64,000 bases of DNA from Urbifossiella limnaea (GTDB lineage Bacteria > Planctomycetota > Planctomycetia > Gemmatales > Gemmataceae). Position 1 is the stretch's first letter, and each line of letters starts with the position of its first letter. Made by a program: the position numbers and the translations under genes. Shown here piece after piece: positions 16,373 to 24,834 of the stretch. The stretch is taken from positions 6,494,322-6,558,321 of the forward strand of contig NZ_CP036273.1 in the NCBI RefSeq assembly GCF_007747215.1. Reading direction: 5' to 3'. The notes under the pieces were generated by a model that saw only the letters and a list, made by a program, of their open reading frames with translations, had not been told where the DNA came from and did no database searches.

Positions 16373-17365
16373 ATGACCCGCCGGACCGCGCCCGGGGTGT
16401 CGGCCCTTCTACTGATGCTCGCGACCTCCGCCCCCACGGCCGCCGCCGAGCCGGCGCGCGGGTCGTTCCGCTACGACCCCGTAGACGACGCCACCCACCT
16501 CGTCCCCGAGCGCTACCGGATGCCGGCGCGTGACTTCGACTACGCGCTCGCCCCGCGGTACGAGCTGCCGCACGCCAACGTCGCCGTCTTCGACCTGACG
16601 TTCCCGTCGGCGGTAAAATCGGCCGTTCCCGCCAACGACACCGTGCACGCGGAGTTCTTCCTCCCGAAGGGCGCGTCGGCCGGGGCGAAGGTGCCCGGCG
16701 TCGTGATGCTGGACATCCTCGACGGCCGCGGCCACGTCGCGCGGGCCGAATCGGTATGGCTGGCGCAGCACGGGGTGGCGTCGCTGTTCGTGTACATGGC
16801 GCACTACGGCCCGCGCCGCCCGGCCGGCAGCCCGATCCGGCTGCTATCGCCGAACGTCGAGCAGACGATGGCCGGCATCCGCCAGACGGTACTGGACTGC
16901 CGCGCCGCGACGGCGTGGCTGGCGGCCCGGCCGGAGGTGAACGCCGACAAGCTCGGGTTCGTCGGCACCAGCCTCGGCAGCATCGTCGGGGCTAACGTGG
17001 CCGCCGCCGAGCCGCGGCTGAAGAACGTGTGCCTGCTCCTGCCCGCCGGCGGCCTCGTGGACGCGCTCTACGACCACCCGCAGGCGAAGCCGTACACCGG
17101 CCTGCTGGACCTCGTCGGCGGCAAGGAGGGGCTGAAGCGGATCGTCGCCCCGATCGACCCGCTGACGTACGCCCCGCAGCTGCGGCAGCGGAACCTGCTG
17201 ATGGTCGCCGCCACCCGCGACGACGTGCTCCCGCCGAGCGCGGCGCGGGCGTTGTGGGAGGCGTGCGGCCGGCAGACGATCGTCTGGGTGGACGGCACCC
17301 ACGTCGGGGCGGCGGCGAACATCGTGCCCGCGATGCGGGCGGTCACCGATCACGTGTCGCGGTAG
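16373..17365 (+). CDS. Secreted alpha/beta hydrolase (acyl esterase/peptidase-like)
   Basis: A 330-aa exported hydrolase. The signal peptide covers about residues 1-25 (ALLLMLATSAPTAAA). The nucleophile elbow is GTSLGS with Ser200; the acid is likely in ATRDDVLPPS, and the catalytic His in DGTHVGAA near the end. The oxyanion region precedes (VVMLDILDGRG). The layout fits the dienelactone-hydrolase/acetyl-xylan-esterase branch, but the substrate cannot be read. Eleven bases downstream begins the STN-domain gene, probably in the same transcript. Confidence 0.82.
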   Translation: MTRRTAPGVSALLLMLATSAPTAAAEPARGSFRYDPVDDATHLVPERYRMPARDFDYALAPRYELPHANVAVFDLTFPSAVKSAVPANDTVHAEFFLPKGASAGAKVPGVVMLDILDGRGHVARAESVWLAQHGVASLFVYMAHYGPRRPAGSPIRLLSPNVEQTMAGIRQTVLDCRAATAWLAARPEVNADKLGFVGTSLGSIVGANVAAAEPRLKNVCLLLPAGGLVDALYDHPQAKPYTGLLDLVGGKEGLKRIVAPIDPLTYAPQLRQRNLLMVAATRDDVLPPSAARALWEACGRQTIVWVDGTHVGAAANIVPAMRAVTDHVSR

Positions 17366-17376
17366 GGGGGTGGGTC

Positions 17377-18333
17377 ATGGTGCGGGCGCTGGGAATCGTC
17401 GGGCTCTTGGTGTTCGCCGCGACCGTCCACCGGGCCGTGGCGGACGAGCCGAAGGCCGGCGAGGCGGCGCCGGCCGACCCGACGGCGCAGCTGCTGGCGA
17501 AGCTCCGCCAGCCGCTCGCGCTGGCGCCAGCCGACGAGCTGCAACTCCCCGAGTTCGCCGCCCAGGTCGAGAAGGTGACCGGCATCCCGGTGTCGATCAA
17601 CCGCGACGCCTTCCGCGGCGACAACAGCCGCCCGGAGGAGATTACCGTCCGCGTGGCGGGGGCGAGGAAGCTAGCCGGCACGGTGGTGCTGCGGGCCGCA
17701 CTCGGCGGCGAGGGGCTGACGTACCTCGTCCGCCGCGACCACGTCGAGATCGTGCCGACGGCGTTCGCCCTGCGGGAGTCGCGGCAGCCGGTGAAGACCG
17801 ACGCGAACGGCGACCCGGTGGCGGCGTACCCGCTGGTGTCGGCGGTGGTGAAGAACGTGCCGCTGAACGCGGCCCTCGACGACCTCGCGGCCGACCACGA
17901 CCTGACGGTGATTCTTTCGCCCCAGGCCGGCGACCAGAAGGCGGCGTTCGTGAGCGCCCGGCTGCTGAACGTGCCGGCCGACAAGGCGGTCGAGCTGCTG
18001 GCGCTGCAAGCCGACCTGCGGGTGGTGAAGCGCGGCCCGGCGTTCCTGGTGACCACGAAGGACCACGCCGAGGGCCTGTTCAACGAGCGGATGGACCGGT
18101 TGCGGCAGCAGGCCGAGCTGGAGAACCAGCGGCGCCCGGTCGGCGGCTGCTTCATCGGCCAGCCGGGGCTGGGCGTCTGCGGGTTCGGCGGGTGCAACGG
18201 GAACCTCGGCATCGCCGGCGGGCAGCCGGGCCAGCCACCCGCCCCGCCCGGCGGCGGCCTGACCGGGTTCGGCGGGCTCGGCATGATCGGCGTCGGCGGC
18301 AAGATCGGCTTCGGTGGGGAGTACGGCATCTGA
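17377..18333 (+). CDS. Secreted protein with two STN/secretin-N-like domains and Gly-rich tail
   Basis: A 318-aa exported protein (signal peptide to about residue 22, LLVFAATVHRAVA). Two tandem beta-alpha units resemble the short secretin/TonB N-terminal (STN) fold. The first covers about 45-125 (LQLPEFAAQVEKVTGIPVSI). The second covers about 150-225 (VVKNVPLNAALDDLAADHDLTVIL, then LLNVPADKAVELLAL). The last 60 residues are Gly/Pro-rich with three Cys (GGCFIGQPGLGVCGFGGC). In secretins these domains dock other envelope parts, but there is no secretin pore here. Start ATG at 17377; it probably shares a transcript with the hydrolase before it. Confidence 0.7.
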   Translation: MVRALGIVGLLVFAATVHRAVADEPKAGEAAPADPTAQLLAKLRQPLALAPADELQLPEFAAQVEKVTGIPVSINRDAFRGDNSRPEEITVRVAGARKLAGTVVLRAALGGEGLTYLVRRDHVEIVPTAFALRESRQPVKTDANGDPVAAYPLVSAVVKNVPLNAALDDLAADHDLTVILSPQAGDQKAAFVSARLLNVPADKAVELLALQADLRVVKRGPAFLVTTKDHAEGLFNERMDRLRQQAELENQRRPVGGCFIGQPGLGVCGFGGCNGNLGIAGGQPGQPPAPPGGGLTGFGGLGMIGVGGKIGFGGEYGI

Positions 18334-18478
18334 CCGGCGGCGGCTCACACCCGCAGGCGCCCGCCGAGCCGCGTGCCGGTCCCCACGTGCGGCCCCGGGT
18401 GGTACACTACCTGTGCCGCGACCGCGGACCGGGGGCGTCGGACGACGCCCCCCGCGGGCGGCACTACGGGGACGTGCG

Positions 18479-18943
18479 ATGGCTGTGCCGACGGGTGAGG
18501 TGGTGGCCCGGCCGATGGTGGCGCGGGCGTGCGGGTGCATGCGCGAGTTCCAGCACTACAAGGTGGACAAGTACCGGGCCCAGCGGCTGGCCAAGTTTCA
18601 GGGCACCCGGTGCGAGGACTGCGTCGCCAAGCTGAACGAGCAGCAGAAGCAGGCCGCCGCGCAGCTGCCGAAGAAGGGCGAGGCGTTCCAGGCACTACCG
18701 ACCGGCACGCAGCTCGCACTGTCGAGGCTGCCCGACGGCACCTGGGGTGGCTCGCTGACGGCCGAAGGGCGGTCCGTGACCGGCACCGGCGAAAGCCCTC
18801 ACGGGCTGACGATCGCGCTGGCCCGCCAGTGGGTGCTGGAGGCCCGCGGCCCCGGTGAGGCGCCGAAGCCCACCGCCGCCGCACCTTCACCGAAGCCGCC
18901 GGCCGCGCCGAAGCCGCTGCCGGCCGGCGTGCGAAAACCGTAA
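18479..18943 (+). CDS. Small protein with Cys-rich N-terminal module (unrecognised)
   Basis: A 154-aa protein of unknown function. The N-terminal part has ACGCMREFQ and, 24 residues on, CEDCV, giving a possible four-Cys zinc site with a basic helix between (KVDKYRAQRLAKFQG). The middle (TQLALSRLPDGTWGGSLTAEGRSVTGTGESPHGLTI) looks like a small beta sheet. The tail is Pro/Ala/Lys-rich. No membrane segment. It sits 145 bases behind the STN gene and ends at a long inverted repeat. A nucleic-acid-binding role is possible but only inference. Confidence 0.6.
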   Translation: MAVPTGEVVARPMVARACGCMREFQHYKVDKYRAQRLAKFQGTRCEDCVAKLNEQQKQAAAQLPKKGEAFQALPTGTQLALSRLPDGTWGGSLTAEGRSVTGTGESPHGLTIALARQWVLEARGPGEAPKPTAAAPSPKPPAAPKPLPAGVRKP

Positions 18944-18950
18944 CTCTCGG

Positions 18951-19039
18951 AATGACCACTTCCCAGTGACCCACCAATGACCAAGTAAGACAGCGGGTGC
19001 TGTCCTTGGTCATTGGTGGGTCACTGGGAAGTGGTCATT
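18951..19039. repeat. 35-bp perfect inverted repeat between convergent genes
   Basis: Arms 18951-18985 and 19005-19039 are exact reverse complements (AATGACCACTTCCCAGTGAC... on the left). The 19-base centre itself forms a 5-bp stem (GACAG/CTGTC). It fills the gap between the stops at 18943 (plus) and 19042 (minus). The right arm is followed by TTTTC, so it would terminate plus-strand transcription well. Its base composition (about 50% GC) is far below the surroundings. Confidence 0.9.
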
Positions 19040-19041
19040 TT

Positions 19042-20658
19042 CTATCCGAGCCATCCCGGCGCCTCGCCGGCCGGCGGCAGCGCCACCACGAACAGGCTGC
19101 TGATGTGCGGGTGCGCCTTCACCTCCGCCAGCGCCGCCTCGCTCGGCGGGCTGTCCAGGTTCAGGATGCCCACCGCCTCTCCGCCCGGCGCCGCCCGGCC
19201 GACCGTCATCTGGGCGATGTTCACCCCGTGCTTGCCGAAGATGGTGCCGACGAACCCGATCAGGCCGGGCACGTCGCGGTGGACGAACACCAGCAGGACG
19301 CCGTCCAGGTAGCCTTCCATCCGAAAGCTGTTGAGCTGGACGAGCCGCACGTACTGGTCGCCGAACAGCGTCCCGGCCGCGACGCTCGTGCCGCCCTCGC
19401 TCTCCACCTCGGTGTGCATCAGCGCCGCGAAGTCGCCCTTCCTCGGGTTGCTCGACTCGGCCAGCTCGATGCCGCGCTCCCGGGCGAACACCTCGGCGTT
19501 CACCAGGTTCACGCCGCTCAGCCGGTACTCCAGCAGCCCCGCGGTGAAGGCGGCCGTCAGAAGTCGCGTCTTCTTCCCGGCCAGGTCGCCCTTATACGTC
19601 AGCGTCGCCTTGCGGACGGCACCGTGCGTCAGCTGCGCGTGCAGGAGGCCGAGCCGCCGCGCCAGGTCGACGTACGGCCGCACCTCGGCCAGCTCGCGCG
19701 GGTCCACGCTCGGCGCGTTCACGGCGTTGGCCACCTGCCCCTTGAGCAGGAAGTCGGCGATCAGCTGCGCCGCCTCGACGGCGACGTTCTCCTGCGCCTC
19801 GACCGTGCTCGCCCCGAGGTGCGGCGTGAGCACGACGTTCGGCGCCGTCAGCAGCGGCTGGTCGGCGGTGGTCGGCTCGGCGGTGAACACGTCCACGCCG
19901 GCGCCGCCGATGGTGCCGGCCTTGAGCGCCGCGGCGAGCGCCGACTCGTCGATGATGCCGCCCCGGGCGACGTTCAGCACGACGGCGGTCTTCTTCATCA
20001 GGCCCAGTTCGCGGGCGCCGACCAGTCCCTTCGTCTCGGCGGTGGCGGGAACGTGGATCGTGAGGAAGTCGGCGAGCGGCAGCAGCTCGTCGAGCGAGTT
20101 GACGGTCCGCAGCCCGAGCTCCGCGGCCTTCGCGGCGGTGACGAACGGGTCGAGCGCCACGACGGTCATGTCGAGGCCGACGGCGCGGCGGGCGACCTCG
20201 CGGCCGATGCGGCCGAGGCCGACGACAGCGAGCGTCTTGCCGGCGAGCTGGCTGCCGACGAACTTGTTGCGGTCCCACCCGCCGGCCTTCATGACGGCGT
20301 CGGCGGCGGCCACCTTGCGGGCCACGGCGAACATCAGCGCCACCGTGTGCTCGGCGGCCGACACGGTGTTGCCGCCGGGGGTGTTCATCACGACGATGCC
20401 GCGGCGGGTGGCGGCGGCCACGTCGATGTTGTCCACGCCGACGCCGGCGCGGGCGATGGCCCGGAGCTTGCCCGGGTTCTCCAGCGCCTCGGCGGTCACC
20501 TTGGGTTGCGAGCGGACGATGGCGGCGTCGAACTCGCGGAGGGCGGCGGCGAGGTCGGCGCCTTTCAGGCCCAGGCGGGTCTCGGCGTCGATGCCGGCGG
20601 CCCTGAGGAGTTCGAGTCCGGCGGGTTCGAGCTTGTCGGCGATCAGGACGCGCGGCAT
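19042..20658 (-). CDS. serA: D-3-phosphoglycerate dehydrogenase SerA (long form with ACT domain)
   Basis: First step of serine synthesis: oxidation of 3-phosphoglycerate with NAD. The 538-aa protein has the substrate domain (VRSQPKVTAEAL, AGVGVDNIDVAAATRRGI), the Rossmann motif VGLGRIGREVARR, and the dehydrogenase residues in NVARGGIIDE, GAGVDVFTAEP and catalytic His in TPHLGAST. An allosteric substrate-binding domain follows, and then a C-terminal ACT domain (VPGLIGFVGTIFGKHGVNIAQMTVGR) for serine feedback. This is the long type, as in many non-enteric bacteria. It is 68 bases behind the aminotransferase gene on the same strand. Confidence 0.95.
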   Translation of the reverse strand: MPRVLIADKLEPAGLELLRAAGIDAETRLGLKGADLAAALREFDAAIVRSQPKVTAEALENPGKLRAIARAGVGVDNIDVAAATRRGIVVMNTPGGNTVSAAEHTVALMFAVARKVAAADAVMKAGGWDRNKFVGSQLAGKTLAVVGLGRIGREVARRAVGLDMTVVALDPFVTAAKAAELGLRTVNSLDELLPLADFLTIHVPATAETKGLVGARELGLMKKTAVVLNVARGGIIDESALAAALKAGTIGGAGVDVFTAEPTTADQPLLTAPNVVLTPHLGASTVEAQENVAVEAAQLIADFLLKGQVANAVNAPSVDPRELAEVRPYVDLARRLGLLHAQLTHGAVRKATLTYKGDLAGKKTRLLTAAFTAGLLEYRLSGVNLVNAEVFARERGIELAESSNPRKGDFAALMHTEVESEGGTSVAAGTLFGDQYVRLVQLNSFRMEGYLDGVLLVFVHRDVPGLIGFVGTIFGKHGVNIAQMTVGRAAPGGEAVGILNLDSPPSEAALAEVKAHPHISSLFVVALPPAGEAPGWLG

Positions 20659-20726
20659 GGCGGTCGGGTTCCTCGCGGGAAGGAGAGCGGCTGTTGTTGT
20701 ACGGCGCGGGCCGCGGCGACGCCGCT

Positions 20727-21626
20727 TCACCCGCCGCCCGCCGCCACTTCCTCCGCCCACGCCGCCCGCAACCGCGTTAGCACCGGCCCCGCTACCGGGA
20801 ACGCGCGCGACTGGCCCGGCCCCCGCGCGAAGCCCCGCACGCCGACCGGGCCGCACCCGCTGCCGCACAGGATCAGCTCCGTGGCCGCCCCGCCGGCGAG
20901 CCGCGCGATCGAGACGCCGGGCTCCTTCCGGACCGGGACGCCGAGCCTGCCGAGCAACTCGGCCGCGACCCGCAACGAGATGCTGTCCAGCGCCGCCCCG
21001 TCGGGCGGGAAGTACACCGCCCCCAAGGCCACGCTGAAGACGCCACCGATCGGCGTGTCGAGCACCCCGTCCTGCGTCTCGACCGCCGGCACCGCGTCGG
21101 CGTCGGCCCACCCGCGGACGGTCCGCTCGGCGACGTGCCACAGCATCCGGCTGCGGTGCTTCACCCGCGGCGGCAGCAGGTCTTCCGCCTGCGTCGTCTG
21201 CGTCCCGGCCACGGCCAGCACCACGCCCTCCTCTGCGAAGCGGGCGTAGCGCGCGGGCACCGGGTAGGTCACCATCCCGAGCGTCGGCGGGCCGTTCGTG
21301 GGTTCGCCGACGTAGAACCCGAGCGGCCCCGGCGTGGCGAACGTCACCACCTGCAACTCGCCGTCGGCCGGGAGGAGCACTCCGTTCCGCGCCACCAACT
21401 CCGTGGCGATCGCGGTCAGCTCGTCGTCCGTGGCGGCGAGGGGGACGTAGCAGGCGGCGCAGTCGCGGCGGAAGCGCGCGAGGTGGTCGGCCCAGCGGAA
21501 CAGGCGGCGGCCGTAGGTGCGGGCGTTGTCCACGACGGTGGCGCCGGACACGAACCCGGCATCGTGCAGCGGCAAACTCGCTTCCGCGAACGGGATGAAG
21601 CGGCCGTTCAGGTAGGCGACGGTCAC
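20727..21626 (-). CDS. Class IV PLP aminotransferase / aminodeoxychorismate lyase-like
   Basis: A 299-aa PLP enzyme of the fold-type IV group (branched-chain aminotransferase, D-amino acid aminotransferase, PabC). The N-terminus has the usual start (YLNGRFIPFAEASLPLHDAGF). The PLP lysine is probably Lys156 in PPRVKHRSRM, and the phosphate-binding turn is near ATELILCGSGCGPVGV. The segment after the lysine is less conserved than in BCAT (no clear 'E.s.sN.F', instead DTPIGGVFSV), so the substrate is uncertain. Start GTG at 21626 overlaps the phosphatase stop (GTGA), making it the last gene of a coupled run. Confidence 0.8.
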   Translation of the reverse strand: MTVAYLNGRFIPFAEASLPLHDAGFVSGATVVDNARTYGRRLFRWADHLARFRRDCAACYVPLAATDDELTAIATELVARNGVLLPADGELQVVTFATPGPLGFYVGEPTNGPPTLGMVTYPVPARYARFAEEGVVLAVAGTQTTQAEDLLPPRVKHRSRMLWHVAERTVRGWADADAVPAVETQDGVLDTPIGGVFSVALGAVYFPPDGAALDSISLRVAAELLGRLGVPVRKEPGVSIARLAGGAATELILCGSGCGPVGVRGFARGPGQSRAFPVAGPVLTRLRAAWAEEVAAGGG

Positions 21627-22120
21627 GTCGGCACCGGAACGAGGGCGAGCACCTCCGGGCGCGGGTGCGGCAGGAAGTGCGTTCGGCCGTGCCGCTGAAC
21701 TTCGAGAATCAGGTCGGGGCCGACCATGCTCGGGGGGCCGGGGCTGGCGTCGGGCGCGCGCGCCACGACCTCCTCGCGGACGGCGTCGGGGTCGGCGCCG
21801 CAGGCGACGAGGTAGAGCCAGAGCGCGGTGGGGCCGCGGTAGCAGCCGCCGCCGCAGTGGACGTAGACGTGCGCCCCGGGCTGCGTCGCCATGCGGTGCA
21901 GCTCGTCGAGGACGTGCAGCGCGGTGCTGGTGGGGATGCGGCGGCTGTCGTCGAGGGGGAACCAGGCGACCTCGCGGAACGCGCCGTCGCCGGCCGCGAC
22001 CTCGCTCGGCCGGCCGGACACGTTGACGACGTGCGTGACGCCGCGGGCCAGGAGAGGCGCCGTCCAGTCGGCGGGCGGGAAACGGCCGACCGACAGCGCC
22101 TCGGTGATGCGGTAGATCAC
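21623..22120 (-). CDS. Dual-specificity (HCX5R) phosphatase-like protein
   Basis: A 165-aa cysteine phosphatase. The signature is VHCGGGCYRGP: His88, Cys89 (nucleophile), Arg95, matching HCX5R exactly. The upstream strand-helix pattern (ALSVGRFPPADWTAPLLARGVTHVVNV, WFPLDDSRRIPTST) is that of small dual-specificity phosphatases, including the general-acid Asp (D57 or D58). The GTG start at 22120 overlaps the eutC stop (GTGA), and its own stop overlaps the next GTG. Target unknown; it could act on phosphoprotein, phosphoinositide-like or sugar phosphate. Confidence 0.82.
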   Translation of the reverse strand: MIYRITEALSVGRFPPADWTAPLLARGVTHVVNVSGRPSEVAAGDGAFREVAWFPLDDSRRIPTSTALHVLDELHRMATQPGAHVYVHCGGGCYRGPTALWLYLVACGADPDAVREEVVARAPDASPGPPSMVGPDLILEVQRHGRTHFLPHPRPEVLALVPVPT

Positions 22121-22902
22121 GGCAGTTCCCCCGGGTGCGGCGGAGGAATTGTAGCGGCCAACCCCGGCAGCTCCTCCTTCACGCCAACGCCGCTGGCGCC
22201 GGCGCGGGTCACGGCGGCGGCCAGCGCCGCCACGCGCCGCGCCGCGTCGGCCGGCGACACGCCGCGGGCGTGGACGTTCGACACAAGATTGCGGTCGGCG
22301 TCGGTGTGGCCCGGCCGCGGACGGTACGCCAGGTAGGCGCTCAAGCTCTCGGCCGTCGCCAGGCCCGGCCGCTCGCCGATCAGCAGCACCACGACCGCCG
22401 GATCGAGCAACTCGCCCACGTCGTTCAGGACGCCGACCCGGCAGTTCCAGACCGCGAACGGCCGGCCGAACGTCCAGCCGCGCGCCGCCGCCGCCGCCGC
22501 CAGCAGCGGCAGCAGCGCCGGCACCTGTGCGGCCACCGCCGTCGCCGACAGGCCGTCGCCGATCACGACCTGGAGGTCGGCCCCGCGCGGGCACTCGGCC
22601 GTGACGCGCTCCCTCGCCGCGCCGTCGAGCCGGCGGCCGAGGTCGGGGCGCGTCAGGAACTCGGTGCGCGAGCCGGCGTGGGTGTTCACGGCGAACAGTC
22701 GGTACTCGTCCACCAGCGGCCCGAGGCGGTCCAGGTCCAGCTCGGCGTGAACCGCGTCGCGGGCGGCGGCGTGGTCCTCGCGGAGTTGCAGCCACGTCGC
22801 GGTGCGGTAGCCCGGCCCGGCGCGGCCGGCGAGCACCCGCGCCGGCGTTCGCGCCAGCAGTTCCGCCACCGGATCGAGCGGTGACAGCGGGGCGTCACTC
22901 AT
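22117..22902 (-). CDS. eutC: Ethanolamine ammonia-lyase small subunit EutC
   Basis: Small subunit of the B12-dependent enzyme that splits ethanolamine into acetaldehyde and ammonia. Family motifs are clear: NTHAGSRTEFLTRPDLGRRL, ADLQVVIGDGLSATAV, VVVLLIGERPGLATAESLSAYLAY and ADRNLVSNVHARGVSP. The 261-aa length is close to normal. The large catalytic subunit EutB, normally just upstream, is not in the window. Instead the upstream gene is an APC permease that overlaps it by eight bases. Either eutB is elsewhere, or this EutC serves a different arrangement. Confidence 0.9.
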   Translation of the reverse strand: MSDAPLSPLDPVAELLARTPARVLAGRAGPGYRTATWLQLREDHAAARDAVHAELDLDRLGPLVDEYRLFAVNTHAGSRTEFLTRPDLGRRLDGAARERVTAECPRGADLQVVIGDGLSATAVAAQVPALLPLLAAAAAARGWTFGRPFAVWNCRVGVLNDVGELLDPAVVVLLIGERPGLATAESLSAYLAYRPRPGHTDADRNLVSNVHARGVSPADAARRVAALAAAVTRAGASGVGVKEELPGLAATIPPPHPGELP

Positions 22903-24364
22903 CGCGGCCCCCGGTCAGGACGCCGCGCGGCGGGCCGGGGAAGGTGCGGCGGGCGTGGCCGAACCAGCCGACCGTCAGCAGCGCCACCATGCCAAGCACC
23001 ACGTACGCGGCCTGGTCGTTCGGCGGCTGCACGCCGACGACGATGAGCCCGACGCACGCGACGACGCTCACCACCGCCAGCGGCCGGTACCAGATGCCGA
23101 GCGTCCACGGGCCGAACGCCGTCCACCACCGGCCGTGCGCCAGCAGCCCGATCGCCGTCGGCACCACGTACGAGACGTACAGGAAGATCACGCACACCGC
23201 CGTGATGGTGGTGTACACCGGGGTGTACGCGGTGAACGCGACCGCCGCCACGGCCACGCCCCACACCGCGACCGGCGGCGTCTGGAACCGCGGCGACACC
23301 CACCGCACGGCCGCGTGGAACGGCATCCCGCCGTCCCGTGCGAACGCGAACGCCATCCGCGACGCCGACGTGACCGTCGCCAGCCCGCACAGGTACTGCG
23401 CCACCACCGCCGCGCCGAACAGCGCCGTCGCCAGCCAGCCCGGCACCGCCGCCGTCAGCGTGTGCGCGAACGCCTTCTCGCCGAGCACCGCGGCCGCGTC
23501 CGGGTCCGGCATCGCCAACACCACGGCGCAGAGCATCACCCACCCCGCGACGCCCGACACCAGCACCGACCGCACGATGCCGCGCGGCACCGCGTCCGCC
23601 GCGTGAACCGTCTCCTCCGCGGCGTGGGCCGAGGCGTCGAACCCGGTGATGGTGTACGCCGGCAGCAGCAGCCCGAGCGTGAACAGCAGCGCGAGCGAGC
23701 CCGTCTCCGGCCACACGTTCCCGCCCGCCTCGCCGCTGTAGTTCGTCACCGTCAGGAGGCGCACGAAGTCGAGCGACGGCGCGTAGGCGAGCAGCGCCAG
23801 CGTCAGCGCCGCGGACGCGGCGAGAATCCACCAGCCGCTGAAGTCGGTGAGGACGCGGGTGACGCGGATGCCGAGGTGGTTCACCGCCGCCTGCGACGCC
23901 GTCATGAGCGCGACGACGAGGAATTGCAGCCGCAACCCGGCCGGGTCGGCGGCGTCGAACGCCGGGTCGAACGCGGCCGCGGCGAAGCGGAAGGTGCCGA
24001 CGTTGATCGCGGCGAGGACGGTGACGAGGCCGGCGAGGTTGAACCAGGCGGTGGCCCACCCCCAGCCGCGGCCGCCGAGGACGGACGCCCAGTGGTACAG
24101 GCCGCCGGCCGTCGGGAAGGCGCTGGCGACCTGCCCCATCGTGGCCGCGACCGCCAGCGACAGCAGGCACATCAGCGGCCAGCCGACGCCGACGGCGACG
24201 CCGCCGACGGAGCAGAACCCGACGTGGAACGAGGTGAGGCCGCCGGCGAGGACGCAGATGATCGAAAGCGAGATGGCGAAGTTCGAGAACCCGCCGAGGC
24301 AGCGGGCCAGCTCCTGCGCGTAGCCCATGCGGCGGAGCGTGCGGGCGTCGTCGTCGGGCGTCAT
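22895..24364 (-). CDS. APC-superfamily permease (amino acid/amine; possibly ethanolamine)
   Basis: A 489-aa transporter with about 12 membrane helices. The first has the APC amino acid/polyamine permease pattern (GYAQELARCLGGFSNFAISLSII), and the family's internal signature follows (GGLYHWASVLGGRGWGWATAWFNLAG). Position directly before eutC, with an eight-base overlap, suggests ethanolamine or a related amine as substrate; the family also carries GABA, choline and amino acids. The ATG at 24364 was chosen because the first helix begins soon after it. Confidence 0.85.
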   Translation of the reverse strand: MTPDDDARTLRRMGYAQELARCLGGFSNFAISLSIICVLAGGLTSFHVGFCSVGGVAVGVGWPLMCLLSLAVAATMGQVASAFPTAGGLYHWASVLGGRGWGWATAWFNLAGLVTVLAAINVGTFRFAAAAFDPAFDAADPAGLRLQFLVVALMTASQAAVNHLGIRVTRVLTDFSGWWILAASAALTLALLAYAPSLDFVRLLTVTNYSGEAGGNVWPETGSLALLFTLGLLLPAYTITGFDASAHAAEETVHAADAVPRGIVRSVLVSGVAGWVMLCAVVLAMPDPDAAAVLGEKAFAHTLTAAVPGWLATALFGAAVVAQYLCGLATVTSASRMAFAFARDGGMPFHAAVRWVSPRFQTPPVAVWGVAVAAVAFTAYTPVYTTITAVCVIFLYVSYVVPTAIGLLAHGRWWTAFGPWTLGIWYRPLAVVSVVACVGLIVVGVQPPNDQAAYVVLGMVALLTVGWFGHARRTFPGPPRGVLTGGRDE

Positions 24365-24384
24365 GCGGGTCCGGGGTTACGGGG

Positions 24385-24834
24385 TCAGTCGATTACCGCC
24401 GCGCCGAACGTGGCGGCCGCCTTCGCCGGGTCGAGGTTGAACACCACCCGCCCGTCGGTGTGCCAGCCGCCGCGCGCGAAGCTGAACACGGCCGTCGCCG
24501 GCCGCGGCTCGCGCGCCATCGGGTTCTCCGCCATGTCCGAGTCGGCCTCGGGCTCGAACCGCACCTCGACCGGCACGAGCGCCACGATGCCGCCGGCGGT
24601 TCGCGCCAGCACCGCGTCGCCGGTGATGAGGCACGCCACCCACGTCAGCCCGCGCGGCTTGCCGGTCGCGGCGGCGGCTTTCAGCAGGTGCTCCTCGAAC
24701 CGCTCGTGCTGGAGGCGGAACAGCTCGCGCGCCCGCTCCACCTGCACGGCCCGGCCGAGGTGCCACAGCCACCGCGCCGCCAGCGCCAGCGGCACGAGCC
24801 CGGCCGCGAGCCACCACGGGTTCACGTCGGGCAT
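24385..24834 (-). CDS. Small membrane-anchored protein (unrecognised)
   Basis: A 149-aa protein: one N-terminal membrane helix (PWWLAAGLVPLALAARWLWHL) followed by a basic amphipathic helix (VERARELFRLQHERFEEHLLKAAAATGKPRGL). A cytoplasmic or periplasmic beta-rich part (WVACLITGDAVLARTAGGIVALVPVEVRFEP) comes last. No family was recognised. Its ATG shares one base with the stop of the PQQ-propeller gene (TGATG), and the permease begins 20 bases after its stop, so it belongs to the same transcript. Confidence 0.6.
   Translation of the reverse strand: MPDVNPWWLAAGLVPLALAARWLWHLGRAVQVERARELFRLQHERFEEHLLKAAAATGKPRGLTWVACLITGDAVLARTAGGIVALVPVEVRFEPEADSDMAENPMAREPRPATAVFSFARGGWHTDGRVVFNLDPAKAAATFGAAVID

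Noticed and set aside
18997-21249. 750-codon plus-strand frame opposite serA and the aminotransferase
   Set aside because: Antisense shadow; serA on the other strand has every expected motif.
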